A DNA stretch of 64,000 bases from positions 248,001 to 312,000 of the forward strand of contig DCMZ01000010.1 of the NCBI GenBank assembly GCA_002321895.1. Reading direction: 5' to 3'. This DNA comes from Bdellovibrionaceae bacterium UBA1609 (GTDB taxonomy: Bacteria > Bdellovibrionota > Bdellovibrionia > Bdellovibrionales > UBA1609). Each line of letters opens with the position of its first letter. Position 1 is the first letter of the stretch. This document shows positions 18,495 to 27,580 of the stretch, piece after piece. The position numbers were made by a program, and so were the translations under genes. The notes under the pieces were generated by a model. It did not search any database and was not told where the DNA came from. It saw only the letters and a program-made list of their open reading frames with translations.

Positions 18495-20474
18495 TTGAGG
18501 AGCCCAGTCATCGGCATCGACAAACAACTGAACAAAACCGTATTTTTCTCGTCTTCCACACTCATCTTTATTGTCACACTCATGGGAGTGATTAACCCTG
18601 ATGGAGCTAAAGTATTTTTTAGCTTGATCCAGAAGTGGTTAATAACAAATACCAGCTGGATCTATGTCACAACGGTTGGAACTATGCTTTTTTTCTCAGT
18701 TTGGCTAATGGTATCTAGAATGGGTGATATCCGATTAGGGCCAGATCATTCTACGCCCGATTACACAAATACCAGTTGGTTCGCCATGCTGTTTTCAGCG
18801 GGAATGGGAATTGGGCTTTTGTTTTTCGGCGTTGCTGAACCTATAATGCACTTTGCAAGTCCTCCTATTGGCGAAGGCTCAACCGTTGCCAGTGCAAAAG
18901 AAGCATTAGAGATCACCTTTTTCCATTGGGGCTTGCATGCTTGGGCCATTTATTCAGTTATGGCTGTAATATTAGCTTACTTTGCCTATAGAAAAGACCT
19001 ACCCCTTCTCCCTCGATCCGCTTTCTATCCACTCATCGGTAAACGTATCCACGGACCCATTGGAGATGCCATAGACACCTTTGCTGTGCTTGGAACCATG
19101 TTTGGTGTAGCCACATCACTTGGGTTTGGTGTGTCCCAAGTGAATGCTGGATTGGATTATCTTTATGGAATTGGTCAGACCACTGGAATTCAGGTTATAC
19201 TTATTGCGATTATTACCCTATTCGCTACAGTTTCAGTGGTTCTCGGACTGGATGGTGGAATTAAAAAGCTTTCCAACGTAAATATGATTTTAGCCGTCGT
19301 TTTACTTGGCTTCGTATTGCTCGCCGGGGACACCGTGTTTTTGTTAAAATCTTATGTGCAAAACACTGGGACCTATCTTTCCGACATTGTTTACAAAACT
19401 TTTAACCTCTACGCCTACGAGAAAAAGGAAGATTGGATTGGTGGATGGACACTTCTCTATTGGGGATGGTGGGTATCATGGGCCCCGTTTGTGGGAATGT
19501 TCATTGCTCGCATTTCGAGAGGAAGAACGATTCGTGAATTCATTTTAGGGGTACTGTTTGTTCCCACTGGATTTACATTTCTCTGGATGACTGTGTTTGG
19601 AAATTCGGCCATTGACTTGGTTTTAAATTCTGGCAAAGAAGGTCTAGCAGAAGCCATATCTGGAAATGTGCCAGTCGCATTGTTTCGATTTCTGGAATTT
19701 TTCCCTATGTCCTCCTTTATATCTATTGTTGCTGTCCTCTTGATCGTGACCTTCTTTGTGAGCTCTTCCGATTCAGGATCGCTGGTCATTGATACGCTCA
19801 CCTCTGGTGGCGCCAAAGAACCTCCAGTGTGGCAAAGGATTTACTGGGCCGTGATGGAAGGCTTGGTCGCCGCTGCGCTTTTATTAGCTGGTGGTTTGGA
19901 CGCACTTCAAACCATGACAATTGCGTCTGCGTTTCCAATGATGATCCTCATTTTGATTGCTTGTTACGCTTTTGTGAAATCGCTGAGAGAGGACTATTTA
20001 CTCCTAGATGCCGTTCAAAACCATCAGACTTCAGTGCAATATGCTCAAGCCTCCACTCCATGGAGAGATCGATTAGCCTCCCTTATTGCTGAACCCACCG
20101 ACGCAGAGCTAGTTCACTTCCTAAAATCTTCTGTCGAACCCGCACTTCTAGAGCTATCTGAAGAGCTCAAAAAGAAAGGTTTGGAAACTCAATTGGAAAA
20201 CGACTCAAAAGATAGCGTAGGCCTGACGATTCGCAACAAAGGTGTAGAAAACTTTAAGTACCAAGTTCAAATTCGACAATTCACCTCCCCTAGCTTTTCT
20301 ATTGGTTCCTCTGATAAATTTTGTCGAGCCGAAGTATTTATTTTTCAAGGTGGACAGCAGTATGATGTTTATGGGTACACTAAAGACCAAGTGATCGCTG
20401 ACTTCTTGACCCAGTATGAAAAGCACATGCACTATTTGCATATTTCTAATATGGAGCATGAAGATACAGACTAG
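18495..20474 (+). CDS. BCCT family transporter (betaine/choline/carnitine type)
   Basis: A transporter of about 659 residues with 12 membrane helices and a cytoplasmic tail of about 150 residues. Family landmarks are SAGMGIGLLFFGVAEP, FHWGLHAWAIYSVMAV, WTLLYWGWWVSWAPFVGMFIARISRGRT (core helix 8 region) and FFVSSSDSGSLVIDTLTSG. BCCT proteins import compatible solutes such as glycine betaine; those with long C-terminal tails, like BetT, respond to osmolarity. It is followed 38 bases later by a mechanosensitive channel, an osmoadaptation pair. The start is unclear: the first start-like codon is TTG 18495, yet the good GAGGAG site begins just after it. Confidence 0.93.
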   Translation: MRSPVIGIDKQLNKTVFFSSSTLIFIVTLMGVINPDGAKVFFSLIQKWLITNTSWIYVTTVGTMLFFSVWLMVSRMGDIRLGPDHSTPDYTNTSWFAMLFSAGMGIGLLFFGVAEPIMHFASPPIGEGSTVASAKEALEITFFHWGLHAWAIYSVMAVILAYFAYRKDLPLLPRSAFYPLIGKRIHGPIGDAIDTFAVLGTMFGVATSLGFGVSQVNAGLDYLYGIGQTTGIQVILIAIITLFATVSVVLGLDGGIKKLSNVNMILAVVLLGFVLLAGDTVFLLKSYVQNTGTYLSDIVYKTFNLYAYEKKEDWIGGWTLLYWGWWVSWAPFVGMFIARISRGRTIREFILGVLFVPTGFTFLWMTVFGNSAIDLVLNSGKEGLAEAISGNVPVALFRFLEFFPMSSFISIVAVLLIVTFFVSSSDSGSLVIDTLTSGGAKEPPVWQRIYWAVMEGLVAAALLLAGGLDALQTMTIASAFPMMILILIACYAFVKSLREDYLLLDAVQNHQTSVQYAQASTPWRDRLASLIAEPTDAELVHFLKSSVEPALLELSEELKKKGLETQLENDSKDSVGLTIRNKGVENFKYQVQIRQFTSPSFSIGSSDKFCRAEVFIFQGGQQYDVYGYTKDQVIADFLTQYEKHMHYLHISNMEHEDTD

Positions 20475-20512
20475 CTTGTCTGCGAGCTGCTGGAGCACAG
20501 AGGAGGCTTTCA

Positions 20513-21430
20513 TTGGAAACATTCATGAATTCTGTTCGGCAGCTCGGTGGAATCTCCTTGTACCTCACAGTTGTTTCAGGCTGTACGCTATTTATTCTAA
20601 TTTACGGGGTTCGCCGTTTACGATCCCTTCAGAAAAGACGTGTGGATTTCACGCGAAACATGGATGTAACAGAGGCCATCGAAACCGACGCCCTAGACGA
20701 AGACGCTGAAAAAATAACACGAAGTCAGGCCACCTCCGGCATCAAAGCTCGATTCGAACTGATAGAAAAAATATATGTACCCGCCATTCTACTGGTAGGT
20801 CTTTTTCTCGCTTGCATACCCTTTATTCCCGAAATCCATGCCACCTATATTTCTCTCGTTGCTGGGGTTTTGGCCGTCCTCGTCGGTATTGCTGGTAAAC
20901 CTATTGTTGAAAATATGATCTCTGGCGTTGCAATTTCAATCTCCCGCCCTCTACGAATTAATGATTTTGTTATTATTGATGACAAGTATGGAACCGTTGA
21001 AAATATAACTCTACTCTACACAGTGATAAAAGTTTGGAATTGGCGCCGCTATGTAATTCCAAACCATAAATTGTTACAAAAGGAATTCATTAATTTAAGC
21101 CTTCAGGAAGAACAAGAATGGGCCTATGTGGAATTCTATGTAGCTCCTGGAGAGGACATTGATTTAGTAAAAAAGCTTGCCAAGCAAGCCATGCAAGTCA
21201 AATATTTAGACTCTATAGAGGATCCATCGTTTTGGGTTATAAATATGGAAAAAGACGCCATCCTTTGTTGGGTTGCCGGTTGGGCAAAAGATCCGGCACA
21301 AGCCTGGGCTCTAAGAAGTGCGACTCGTAAGAATCTGTCCATTTCTTTTAGAGAAAATGGAATTTCCCACCAACTGTCTAATTTGAATATCGAAAAACCG
21401 CCAACGCCACATAACGTACACCCTTCCTAA
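20513..21430 (+). CDS. MscS family mechanosensitive ion channel
   Basis: A 305-residue membrane protein. An N-terminal helix (about 12-32), a charged cytoplasmic loop and two further helices (about 88-108 and 115-140) lead into the MscS pore and beta domain: GIAGKPIVENMISGVAISIS, RPLRINDFVIIDDKYGTVEN, VWNWRRYVIPNHKLLQKEF. MscS channels release solutes on hypo-osmotic shock, the counterpart of the BCCT uptake gene just upstream. The TTG at 20513 has AGGAGG six bases ahead and is preferred over the ATG at 20525. Confidence 0.92.
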   Translation: METFMNSVRQLGGISLYLTVVSGCTLFILIYGVRRLRSLQKRRVDFTRNMDVTEAIETDALDEDAEKITRSQATSGIKARFELIEKIYVPAILLVGLFLACIPFIPEIHATYISLVAGVLAVLVGIAGKPIVENMISGVAISISRPLRINDFVIIDDKYGTVENITLLYTVIKVWNWRRYVIPNHKLLQKEFINLSLQEEQEWAYVEFYVAPGEDIDLVKKLAKQAMQVKYLDSIEDPSFWVINMEKDAILCWVAGWAKDPAQAWALRSATRKNLSISFRENGISHQLSNLNIEKPPTPHNVHPS

Positions 21431-21582
21431 GAGAAAGCCTTCATCTCCAACAAAGCTCGCAACGGTCAAAGACTATGATGGCCCATCAATCAAACATTAT
21501 GTTACACTGATGTTGCGGCTCGACTTTTCTCCCCCCAGTTTATCTCGCTAGAGTTGATTAAGTTTAAATTAGAGGGGGAAAC

Positions 21583-21894
21583 ATGAAAGCACTTACGCTT
21601 GGCTTTTTAGCCTTATTATTTACAACTGGCGCTTACGCCGACACTTGTTTTTCGCAAAATCGAATTCGTGGGTTTTCCACAGAAGGTAACGATACCATTC
21701 TCATCGATGCTGGTAGAAAAGAATACGCATTGGATGTAGGGAATTTCTGCCATGAACTTCCTTTTGCAACACAAATTGCTTTCGATACATTCGGTGGTTC
21801 CACTCGCGTGTGCCGGGGTGACCGTGTTCTTATTGTAAGGTTTGGTCACGTACAACAAAGCTGCCATATTCTTGCTATTGAGCAAATTGACTAG
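21583..21894 (+). CDS. DUF6491-like small exported protein
   Basis: A 103-residue protein with a signal peptide ending AYA. Its mature part has four cysteines in a pattern I associate with DUF6491: CFSQNRIRGFSTEGNDTI, KEYALDVGNFC, FGGSTRVCRGD, QQSCHILAIEQI. These likely form two disulfides in a small beta barrel. Function unknown. A strong GAGGGGG site precedes ATG. A 9-bp hairpin follows 17 bases after the stop. Confidence 0.7.
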   Translation: MKALTLGFLALLFTTGAYADTCFSQNRIRGFSTEGNDTILIDAGRKEYALDVGNFCHELPFATQIAFDTFGGSTRVCRGDRVLIVRFGHVQQSCHILAIEQID

Positions 21895-21910
21895 TCGAAA
21901 ATCAATGTGG

Positions 21911-21938
21911 CGTCAGTGAATGCAAAAACTCACTGACG
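21911..21938 (+). terminator. Terminator-like hairpin after the DUF6491 gene
   Basis: Arms CGTCAGTGA and TCACTGACG (9 bp, 10-base loop) followed by TCCTTTG. The T-run is weak, but the position 17 bases after the stop supports a terminator. Confidence 0.6.
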
Positions 21939-22063
21939 TCCTTTGTGCGCTTAAATTATAAGCATATTTTCTTTATATCCAAGGAAAGCTCATTGATTCC
22001 TCCCAGGACTCGTATATTATCAGGCAAATATTCAATCTGCTAATACCGCCCAAGGAGACTGGA

Positions 22064-22816
22064 ATGGCTCTCGAAGTCGAATTTGAGAAACAAGGTAATT
22101 TTCTGTTTAAAAACCGATCCCACATACCGCTTATCTTTGTTTTTGCCGGCTTTGCCTACATTTATGTTTATGGTTTGAACCGCCCTGTTGAAAACATGTA
22201 TTTGTGGATTGGAATTTGTACCCTCCCCATTCTATTAGGTCAGTACATTCGCGCCTATGCCATTGGCTTTTCTGGAAATAAAACCTCAGGCCGAAACACC
22301 TCTGCGGGACAGGTGGCAGAATCCATCAACAAAACGGGCATGTACAGTATGGTCCGCCATCCGCTTTACTTGGGTAACTATTTCATGTGGCTAGGTACAT
22401 TGATGTTTGTAGGATCCTGGGAATTCGTTGTCATGTGTAGCTTCGGATATTGGTTTTACTATGAACGCATTATGTATGCAGAAGAACAATTCCTTAGGGG
22501 TAAATTTGGGAAAGAACAATATGACGAATGGTCAGCAAACACTCCGGCGATCTTTCCTAAATTTAAAAACTTCAAATCATCCCAATACAATGTGTTCGAC
22601 TGGAAGGACACTCTACGACGTGAGTATCTTGGCCTTTGCGCGAGTTTTTTTGTTATGAGCTTCTATGGGATTTTCTATTTTAGTGTTGAAAATCAGACTC
22701 TGACTTGGTCAGAAGAAGTAAAATGGATGTTCTATGGAAACCTTGGTTTTTTCCTTATCGTTCGTCTGCTTTCCAAAAAAACTAAATGGCTGCAGCCGCT
22801 GAGACTAGAAGCTTAG
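22064..22816 (+). CDS. Isoprenylcysteine carboxyl methyltransferase (ICMT)-like membrane protein
   Basis: A 250-residue integral membrane protein with about five helices. The conserved methyltransferase core is GMYSMVRHPLYLGNYFMWLG (about 93-112), then FYYERIMYAEEQFLRGKFG and YDEWSANTPAIFPKF, all typical of the ICMT/PEMT-like family that binds S-adenosylmethionine in the membrane. Bacterial members methylate isoprenoids, lipids or unknown acids; the substrate here is unknown. CAAGGAG lies 7 bases before ATG. Confidence 0.85.
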   Translation: MALEVEFEKQGNFLFKNRSHIPLIFVFAGFAYIYVYGLNRPVENMYLWIGICTLPILLGQYIRAYAIGFSGNKTSGRNTSAGQVAESINKTGMYSMVRHPLYLGNYFMWLGTLMFVGSWEFVVMCSFGYWFYYERIMYAEEQFLRGKFGKEQYDEWSANTPAIFPKFKNFKSSQYNVFDWKDTLRREYLGLCASFFVMSFYGIFYFSVENQTLTWSEEVKWMFYGNLGFFLIVRLLSKKTKWLQPLRLEA

Positions 22817-22995
22817 GGTTATTTGCGGAAGATATTCTTGATTTAAAAAGGGGTGGAGTTCGCCACTCCCACAGTGAAATTATTACCAAAATAGTTAGCC
22901 TTATTTCATTTAGAGCCTTCCCATTCATTTCATTGCCGCGCCGCATCCTAATGATGCTATAACTGCTTCATCCGAAATGGAAAAGGAGTGTGATC

Positions 22996-23853
22996 GTGTT
23001 TTTGAAGTATGTATCGATGACTTTTTTAACAATTCTAACATCTATTAGCTTAGTAGCTAGAGCGGAAGAGCCCAGCCACTCCGAATCCGATGAGCTGACC
23101 CGTCTAACTAAAATGCAAAATGTAGGTAGCAAGGTATTAGATGATGCATCAGAAATTGGTGGTCATTGGATAGATACTGCCATCAATAGCTATAATGAAT
23201 TAGAAGAAACCCCAGAATACAAAAAATCGGTCATCTTGGCACAAATTGCATATTACGAATCACTTATTTTCGATTTGCAGTCGGCTTTCTATTTAGACGA
23301 ACTCTTAGATATTTCTGAAGGCTGTCCAAATGGCGAAGTCGTTTGTGGTGAACAAGTTACTGAATCTGGAGCTAAAGTTCTTGCCGGAGTGGTAATTTCT
23401 GGCTTTACCTACAGCGCCGCCCACTCCACCATTTTACGATCTATAAAACCAATACACAATACCACTGGTTTTTTTCAAAGAGCCCTACGAATCACTCCGA
23501 TAAATATAGATCGAGTGGCAAGAAATGCCACACAACCATCCCGGAGTTTAACCCCAAGAGACGTAAAAGTTGGAGCTGCCAAGAGCTATGCACAACTAAA
23601 AAATTTAGGAATTCACGCCTCCAACACTCTGACAAGCGCTCCCACCAAGTTAGTAAGTGGCCTTTTTAAAGGTATCGGTGGAACCATCTCGTATGTGGTG
23701 GGTGTAGGACTACGTGGATCAACTACTTATTTAATCGCCTACAATGGTTACCATGTTTTCTTTGCGGAACCTGAGGAGATCATAGAGAAAATAGAAAGTT
23801 TAGAAGGTGCTGTTGAACAGCTTTATCTAGAGTTAGATGCTATAGACAATTAA
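22996..23853 (+). CDS. Exported/membrane protein, unknown (first gene of secreted cluster)
   Basis: A protein of about 285 residues with a signal peptide (to about Ala22, LVARA). I do not recognise it. The mature part has a helical first third, a Cys pair (GCPNGEVVCGEQ), a hydrophobic Gly/Ala-rich stretch (AKVLAGVVISGFTYSAA), a basic middle, another hydrophobic segment (GTISYVVGVGLRGSTTYLIA) and a charged C-terminal helix. I chose GTG 22996 because AAGGAG is 7 bases ahead; a GTG at 22990 is too close. Layout and hydrophobic segments resemble the next gene, so the two may be distant paralogues. Confidence 0.65.
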   Translation: MFLKYVSMTFLTILTSISLVARAEEPSHSESDELTRLTKMQNVGSKVLDDASEIGGHWIDTAINSYNELEETPEYKKSVILAQIAYYESLIFDLQSAFYLDELLDISEGCPNGEVVCGEQVTESGAKVLAGVVISGFTYSAAHSTILRSIKPIHNTTGFFQRALRITPINIDRVARNATQPSRSLTPRDVKVGAAKSYAQLKNLGIHASNTLTSAPTKLVSGLFKGIGGTISYVVGVGLRGSTTYLIAYNGYHVFFAEPEEIIEKIESLEGAVEQLYLELDAIDN

Positions 23854-23881
23854 GATTTTAAGTTTAGAGAAAAGACAAGTT

Positions 23882-25084
23882 TTGCAATTATCTAGGTTGA
23901 ATGTTTATTTTAAAAAAGTTGTCTCACTCGTAGGTGCCTCCGCTATATTTTTTGGGATGCAATCGACTTTAGCCGCTGACAACTCCAACATTTGGACCAA
24001 TGTTCAATCGGCAGAAATTCGAATTGAAAAACATAGAAAAGAGACTCAAACCATTGAGTACATGTCATATGAGTTGGCTTCGGACATTTGCTATCTTTTT
24101 GAATTTAAACAAAAACACAATATTCCTCTCGAAGATTACAAATGGTATGACTGGCGCACTTACTGGGATGGACTTCGAACACATTTAAAAATTGTTAACT
24201 CTGAAAATGATCCCGATCTCGATAAAGCCCTGATGGCAGTAGATACCCTTAGCATACTCGCTTTAGTAAAAGCTTTTAACCCTAGTGGCTTCGACGCCAA
24301 AATGATCGATAACTATAACCGAGTTCAAAGTTACTTTGTGGCTGTGAAGGAATGTAGCCAACGATTGGGGGTAGATGTCTACCCTATTTATCAATCATTA
24401 TATGCAACATCTGTAACTACTGTGGAAGTCGCGAAACCCATTGTAACTTTGTATGCAATGATTAGTGGTGCCGCTTTTGCCATGCGATGGAATGCCGTTC
24501 GAAATTTCATTGCTCGTCACTACCGAAGCATCGCTATCATCTCCATTGGAGCATCCGCCGCCTATTTAACAGTGGAGTACCTCCGTTTTCGAACAATGCA
24601 ACAAGAACTAGAAAATTACGCCCATTTTGTAGAGGTCATAGAAAATGACTTTGACTCAATTATACTCACCGAAGAAGATCAATGGAATCATCGCCGACAA
24701 CTATATTTTTCCACGGTACAAAAATTAAAAGAAAAATTAAATACCGAAGTCACTGAAAGCGAAAGTTTTGATCTAGAAAACCTCTTAGGCCCAGAACTGG
24801 TAGATCACCTTGAATACATTGAGCAAAACAGAGACCAAATGGAGTTGAAACGAGTTCAACTTTTGAATGAGCTTGGCGGTGCCGCCTATCTAGAATCCAA
24901 AATAGTTTTTCTTAAAAGAAAACTTTCTAATGGTGAGCCTATGTCTGCAGAAGAAATGAAGATCATCAAAAATAGTCTTTTTATTGGTGCCATTGAATAC
25001 TGTCTTTCAATGTCAGCTATATTCCATGCTTCTATAGAAGAGTTAAACCAACACAACGAAATAAACAATATCCCTACGATCTAG
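23882..25084 (+). CDS. Exported/membrane protein, unknown (second gene of secreted cluster)
   Basis: A 400-residue protein with a signal peptide ending near STLAADN. It is mostly helical and charged, with two adjacent hydrophobic segments in the middle (VEVAKPIVTLYAMISGAAFA and SIAIISIGASAAYLTVEYL) and a long C-terminal helical region likely to form a coiled coil. No known domain is recognised. It starts with TTG 28 bases after the previous gene, with a weak ribosome binding site. The order signal peptide, helices, Gly/Ala-rich hydrophobic pair, charged helix is shared with the preceding protein, which suggests a joint role in the envelope. Confidence 0.65.
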   Translation: MQLSRLNVYFKKVVSLVGASAIFFGMQSTLAADNSNIWTNVQSAEIRIEKHRKETQTIEYMSYELASDICYLFEFKQKHNIPLEDYKWYDWRTYWDGLRTHLKIVNSENDPDLDKALMAVDTLSILALVKAFNPSGFDAKMIDNYNRVQSYFVAVKECSQRLGVDVYPIYQSLYATSVTTVEVAKPIVTLYAMISGAAFAMRWNAVRNFIARHYRSIAIISIGASAAYLTVEYLRFRTMQQELENYAHFVEVIENDFDSIILTEEDQWNHRRQLYFSTVQKLKEKLNTEVTESESFDLENLLGPELVDHLEYIEQNRDQMELKRVQLLNELGGAAYLESKIVFLKRKLSNGEPMSAEEMKIIKNSLFIGAIEYCLSMSAIFHASIEELNQHNEINNIPTI

Positions 25085-25246
25085 TCCAGAACGGCACCTT
25101 AATCGGGGAAATCACTAAACAAAGAATCAAAAATGAAACTGGTCCTAGTTGGATCGGTTAAATATTTTTGTGAATCTAGACCTATGCCAATAACCCATTC
25201 CCACTAAGAAATGATCCAATAGATAGACCTCCAGGAAGGAGATACT

Positions 25247-26833
25247 ATGGCAATATGGATGTTTGTCTTTGTGGGTTTAATCTCGTGCGTCTCTCTAGCA
25301 CAAAACAATACCCCTGATTATTACAAGTGTAACAACCCTATCGGAGGGAATTGGCTATTTGGCATTGCTCCAAAAGCTTGTGATGGTGAGCCCTTTGGTG
25401 AGGATCGCTATGTTGACCAACACTTTCCCCATACAGTGTTTCAGTTAAATGCCAATGAAAGCGTTGAGAGAAATCGATATATGCAAGAGATGTATAGCTT
25501 ACTAAAAGGCACATTCTCTGAGTACCTTCGCATGAGAAAAAGCCCTACCGAAGAAGAACTCAACCACTGGGTGGATGCACTTCTTGCTCTGGTCCATCAA
25601 GAGAGTTTTTGGAGTCACTATCGCCAGTCAGAATCCTCAGCCCCAGTGAAACACATGCGAGGAGATGTAGGCCACGGCCATGGAATTATGCAAGTGGATG
25701 ACAGGTGGCATTTCCTCGCAGTTGAAAATGGCCAAGCATGGCATCTCATAGACAACATCACCTATGCGCTGGATATCTTTTATAGCGGCTGGCAAAGAGC
25801 TGAGAACGTTTCCTGTGTTAGTAATGGCAATTGGATAGAACGAACCCGAGCCGCCTACTCATCCTACAATGGTGGGTCCAGCAGTATATGTAGATTCAAA
25901 GATACTGGACACAAATGGTATCGAAACGATGAAGCCTATTATGAAAAATATGAAGCTCGATCCTGGGAAAGGTATGTTGCCAACCTCAATGGATCCCCAA
26001 AAACACCCTACTCATGTCATCTACATCAAAGCCCTTGTGAAGGAGAGCCAGAGACACCACCGGATGAAGCAGATCCCCCGTATGATCTTGCACATATAGC
26101 CATCTACGGCAACGGAACTAGCTGTTTAGAAGAAAACGGTAAGAGACAATGTCAGACATCTGGACGGAACAATCTATGCTTCCACGCACTAGTTGAACCT
26201 AGCCAATTACTCGAAGTGATAAATGTCTCAGACAGTGAGCCGTCTTCAGAAAATACTACCTACGTAAATATTCAAAACCTGTGTGATGAACTCTTTGAAG
26301 ACCAAGTTGCACCCATAGACACCTATGTAAAACTAAAGAAAAATATTTATCTTAGAAAATCCCCAGGAGGAGAGGCCATCACAGTTCTAGCCAATGACTC
26401 CATTCAGAAAGTTCAAGATCGTATTTGGCCCTATGACTCATCGGCCCCCCTTTACTATGGTTTCACTTACGAAGGGCAATTAGGTTACATGTACGCTGGC
26501 GATAAAAACTCCTACAGCGAATGGACCACCCTCACTGATCCACCGGCAGAAGATCCACCCCATCCCGATCCGGAACCAGACTCGCTGTATCAACTGGCAG
26601 ATAATATCTACTACGAAAAGCTATCCCTTTGTGATCAAGGCAGATGCCAGAGTAGCGATATTTTTGTCTATGGGCCTAAATTAGAAAATTTATGTCGTAG
26701 AGTCTCCTGTAAATTAACAACAGACACGTTCAAAATAATCGAACGAAATGATGAACAAGTTCAGGTTCAATTAACAAAAAATAATAAAACAGGATGGTTG
26801 TCAAAATCGCTAGTTGTTGAAACATCGCTTTAA
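25247..26833 (+). CDS. Exported SLT-type transglycosylase with C-terminal SH3-like domains
   Basis: A 528-residue exported protein (signal peptide to about Ala18). The lysozyme-like region (about 105-245) shows the lytic transglycosylase pattern: ALLALVHQESFWSHY with probable catalytic Glu119, GHGHGIMQVDDRWH (142-155), then RAAYSSYNGGSSSICRF. Two SH3-like segments follow, one near 338-390 (YVKLKKNIYLRKSPGG) and one at the C-terminus (VQVQLTKNNKTGWLSKSLV), separated by acidic proline-rich linkers (PETPPDEADPPYD, DPPAEDPPHPDPEP). It probably cleaves peptidoglycan glycan strands, with the SH3 modules binding the wall. AAGGAG is 5 bases from ATG. The gene is third in a run of exported-protein genes. 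Confidence 0.8.
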   Translation: MAIWMFVFVGLISCVSLAQNNTPDYYKCNNPIGGNWLFGIAPKACDGEPFGEDRYVDQHFPHTVFQLNANESVERNRYMQEMYSLLKGTFSEYLRMRKSPTEEELNHWVDALLALVHQESFWSHYRQSESSAPVKHMRGDVGHGHGIMQVDDRWHFLAVENGQAWHLIDNITYALDIFYSGWQRAENVSCVSNGNWIERTRAAYSSYNGGSSSICRFKDTGHKWYRNDEAYYEKYEARSWERYVANLNGSPKTPYSCHLHQSPCEGEPETPPDEADPPYDLAHIAIYGNGTSCLEENGKRQCQTSGRNNLCFHALVEPSQLLEVINVSDSEPSSENTTYVNIQNLCDELFEDQVAPIDTYVKLKKNIYLRKSPGGEAITVLANDSIQKVQDRIWPYDSSAPLYYGFTYEGQLGYMYAGDKNSYSEWTTLTDPPAEDPPHPDPEPDSLYQLADNIYYEKLSLCDQGRCQSSDIFVYGPKLENLCRRVSCKLTTDTFKIIERNDEQVQVQLTKNNKTGWLSKSLVVETSL

Positions 26834-26845
26834 AGAGGGAATATT

Positions 26846-27580
26846 ATGCGCGAGAAATACCAATTTTCTATCATCTGGGCCATGGCTTTAGTTGGACTCA
26901 TCTGGATCTCTCACTTTATGCCCAGCGAATGGGTCGACACACCGACCAAAAGCAAAAAAGAAACTCCAAAATCCTCAGATAAAAAGAAAATCCCACAAGC
27001 CCAACGACAACCGGCCTCTAAAATTGGATCGAAAAGCATTCAAGACATATATGATTGCAACTCCCCTTCCGAAAGCTGCCCCTTTCCCTCAAATGATTCA
27101 AGACAGTTTGATTGGGAGAAAAATAATGCCACAGCAAAGCTGATTATAGACACGGCTCATGAACTCAATGAAGCCCAAGCAGATCAAATCATTGGTAAGT
27201 TTATAAATCATCCTAGCCCGTACTTACAAACAGCAGCCCTTGCCACTCTTAAAAATCAAAAGCCTTCAACCACATACCTACCCTATCTTTACGAACTCAT
27301 ACAAACCACAACCAGCCCAATGGTGGCAGAGAATGCCCTGATAGAGATTCTACGTAACCAAGACTTAAATGGCTGGGATGAAGAGGGCATCATATCGATT
27401 AAAAAATCTATACAATATGGACCCAGTAAAACCTCTCTCAGAGTGGCAAAGGTTGTAGGCACATTAAACAATGAGACTCTCAATTCAGAACTTCAAAATT
27501 GGATAAAAACTCTTCCGCCACGAAGTAAAAAAAGATGGCTACTAACCCGTCGTCAACATTCCACAAGCGATTCCAACTAA
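26846..27580 (+). CDS. Membrane-anchored HEAT-repeat-like protein
   Basis: A 244-residue protein: an N-terminal membrane anchor (about 7-25, FSIIWAMALVGLIWISHF), a lysine/proline-rich linker, then helical repeats resembling HEAT (about 95-215; DQIIGKFINHPSPYLQTAAL, PYLYELIQTTTSPMVAENAL). It begins 13 bases after the transglycosylase gene and is very likely co-transcribed. HEAT repeats usually bind other proteins, so it might position or control the wall enzyme; that is inference. Its last 39 bases overlap the convergent PEP-carboxylase gene. Confidence 0.7.
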   Translation: MREKYQFSIIWAMALVGLIWISHFMPSEWVDTPTKSKKETPKSSDKKKIPQAQRQPASKIGSKSIQDIYDCNSPSESCPFPSNDSRQFDWEKNNATAKLIIDTAHELNEAQADQIIGKFINHPSPYLQTAALATLKNQKPSTTYLPYLYELIQTTTSPMVAENALIEILRNQDLNGWDEEGIISIKKSIQYGPSKTSLRVAKVVGTLNNETLNSELQNWIKTLPPRSKKRWLLTRRQHSTSDSN

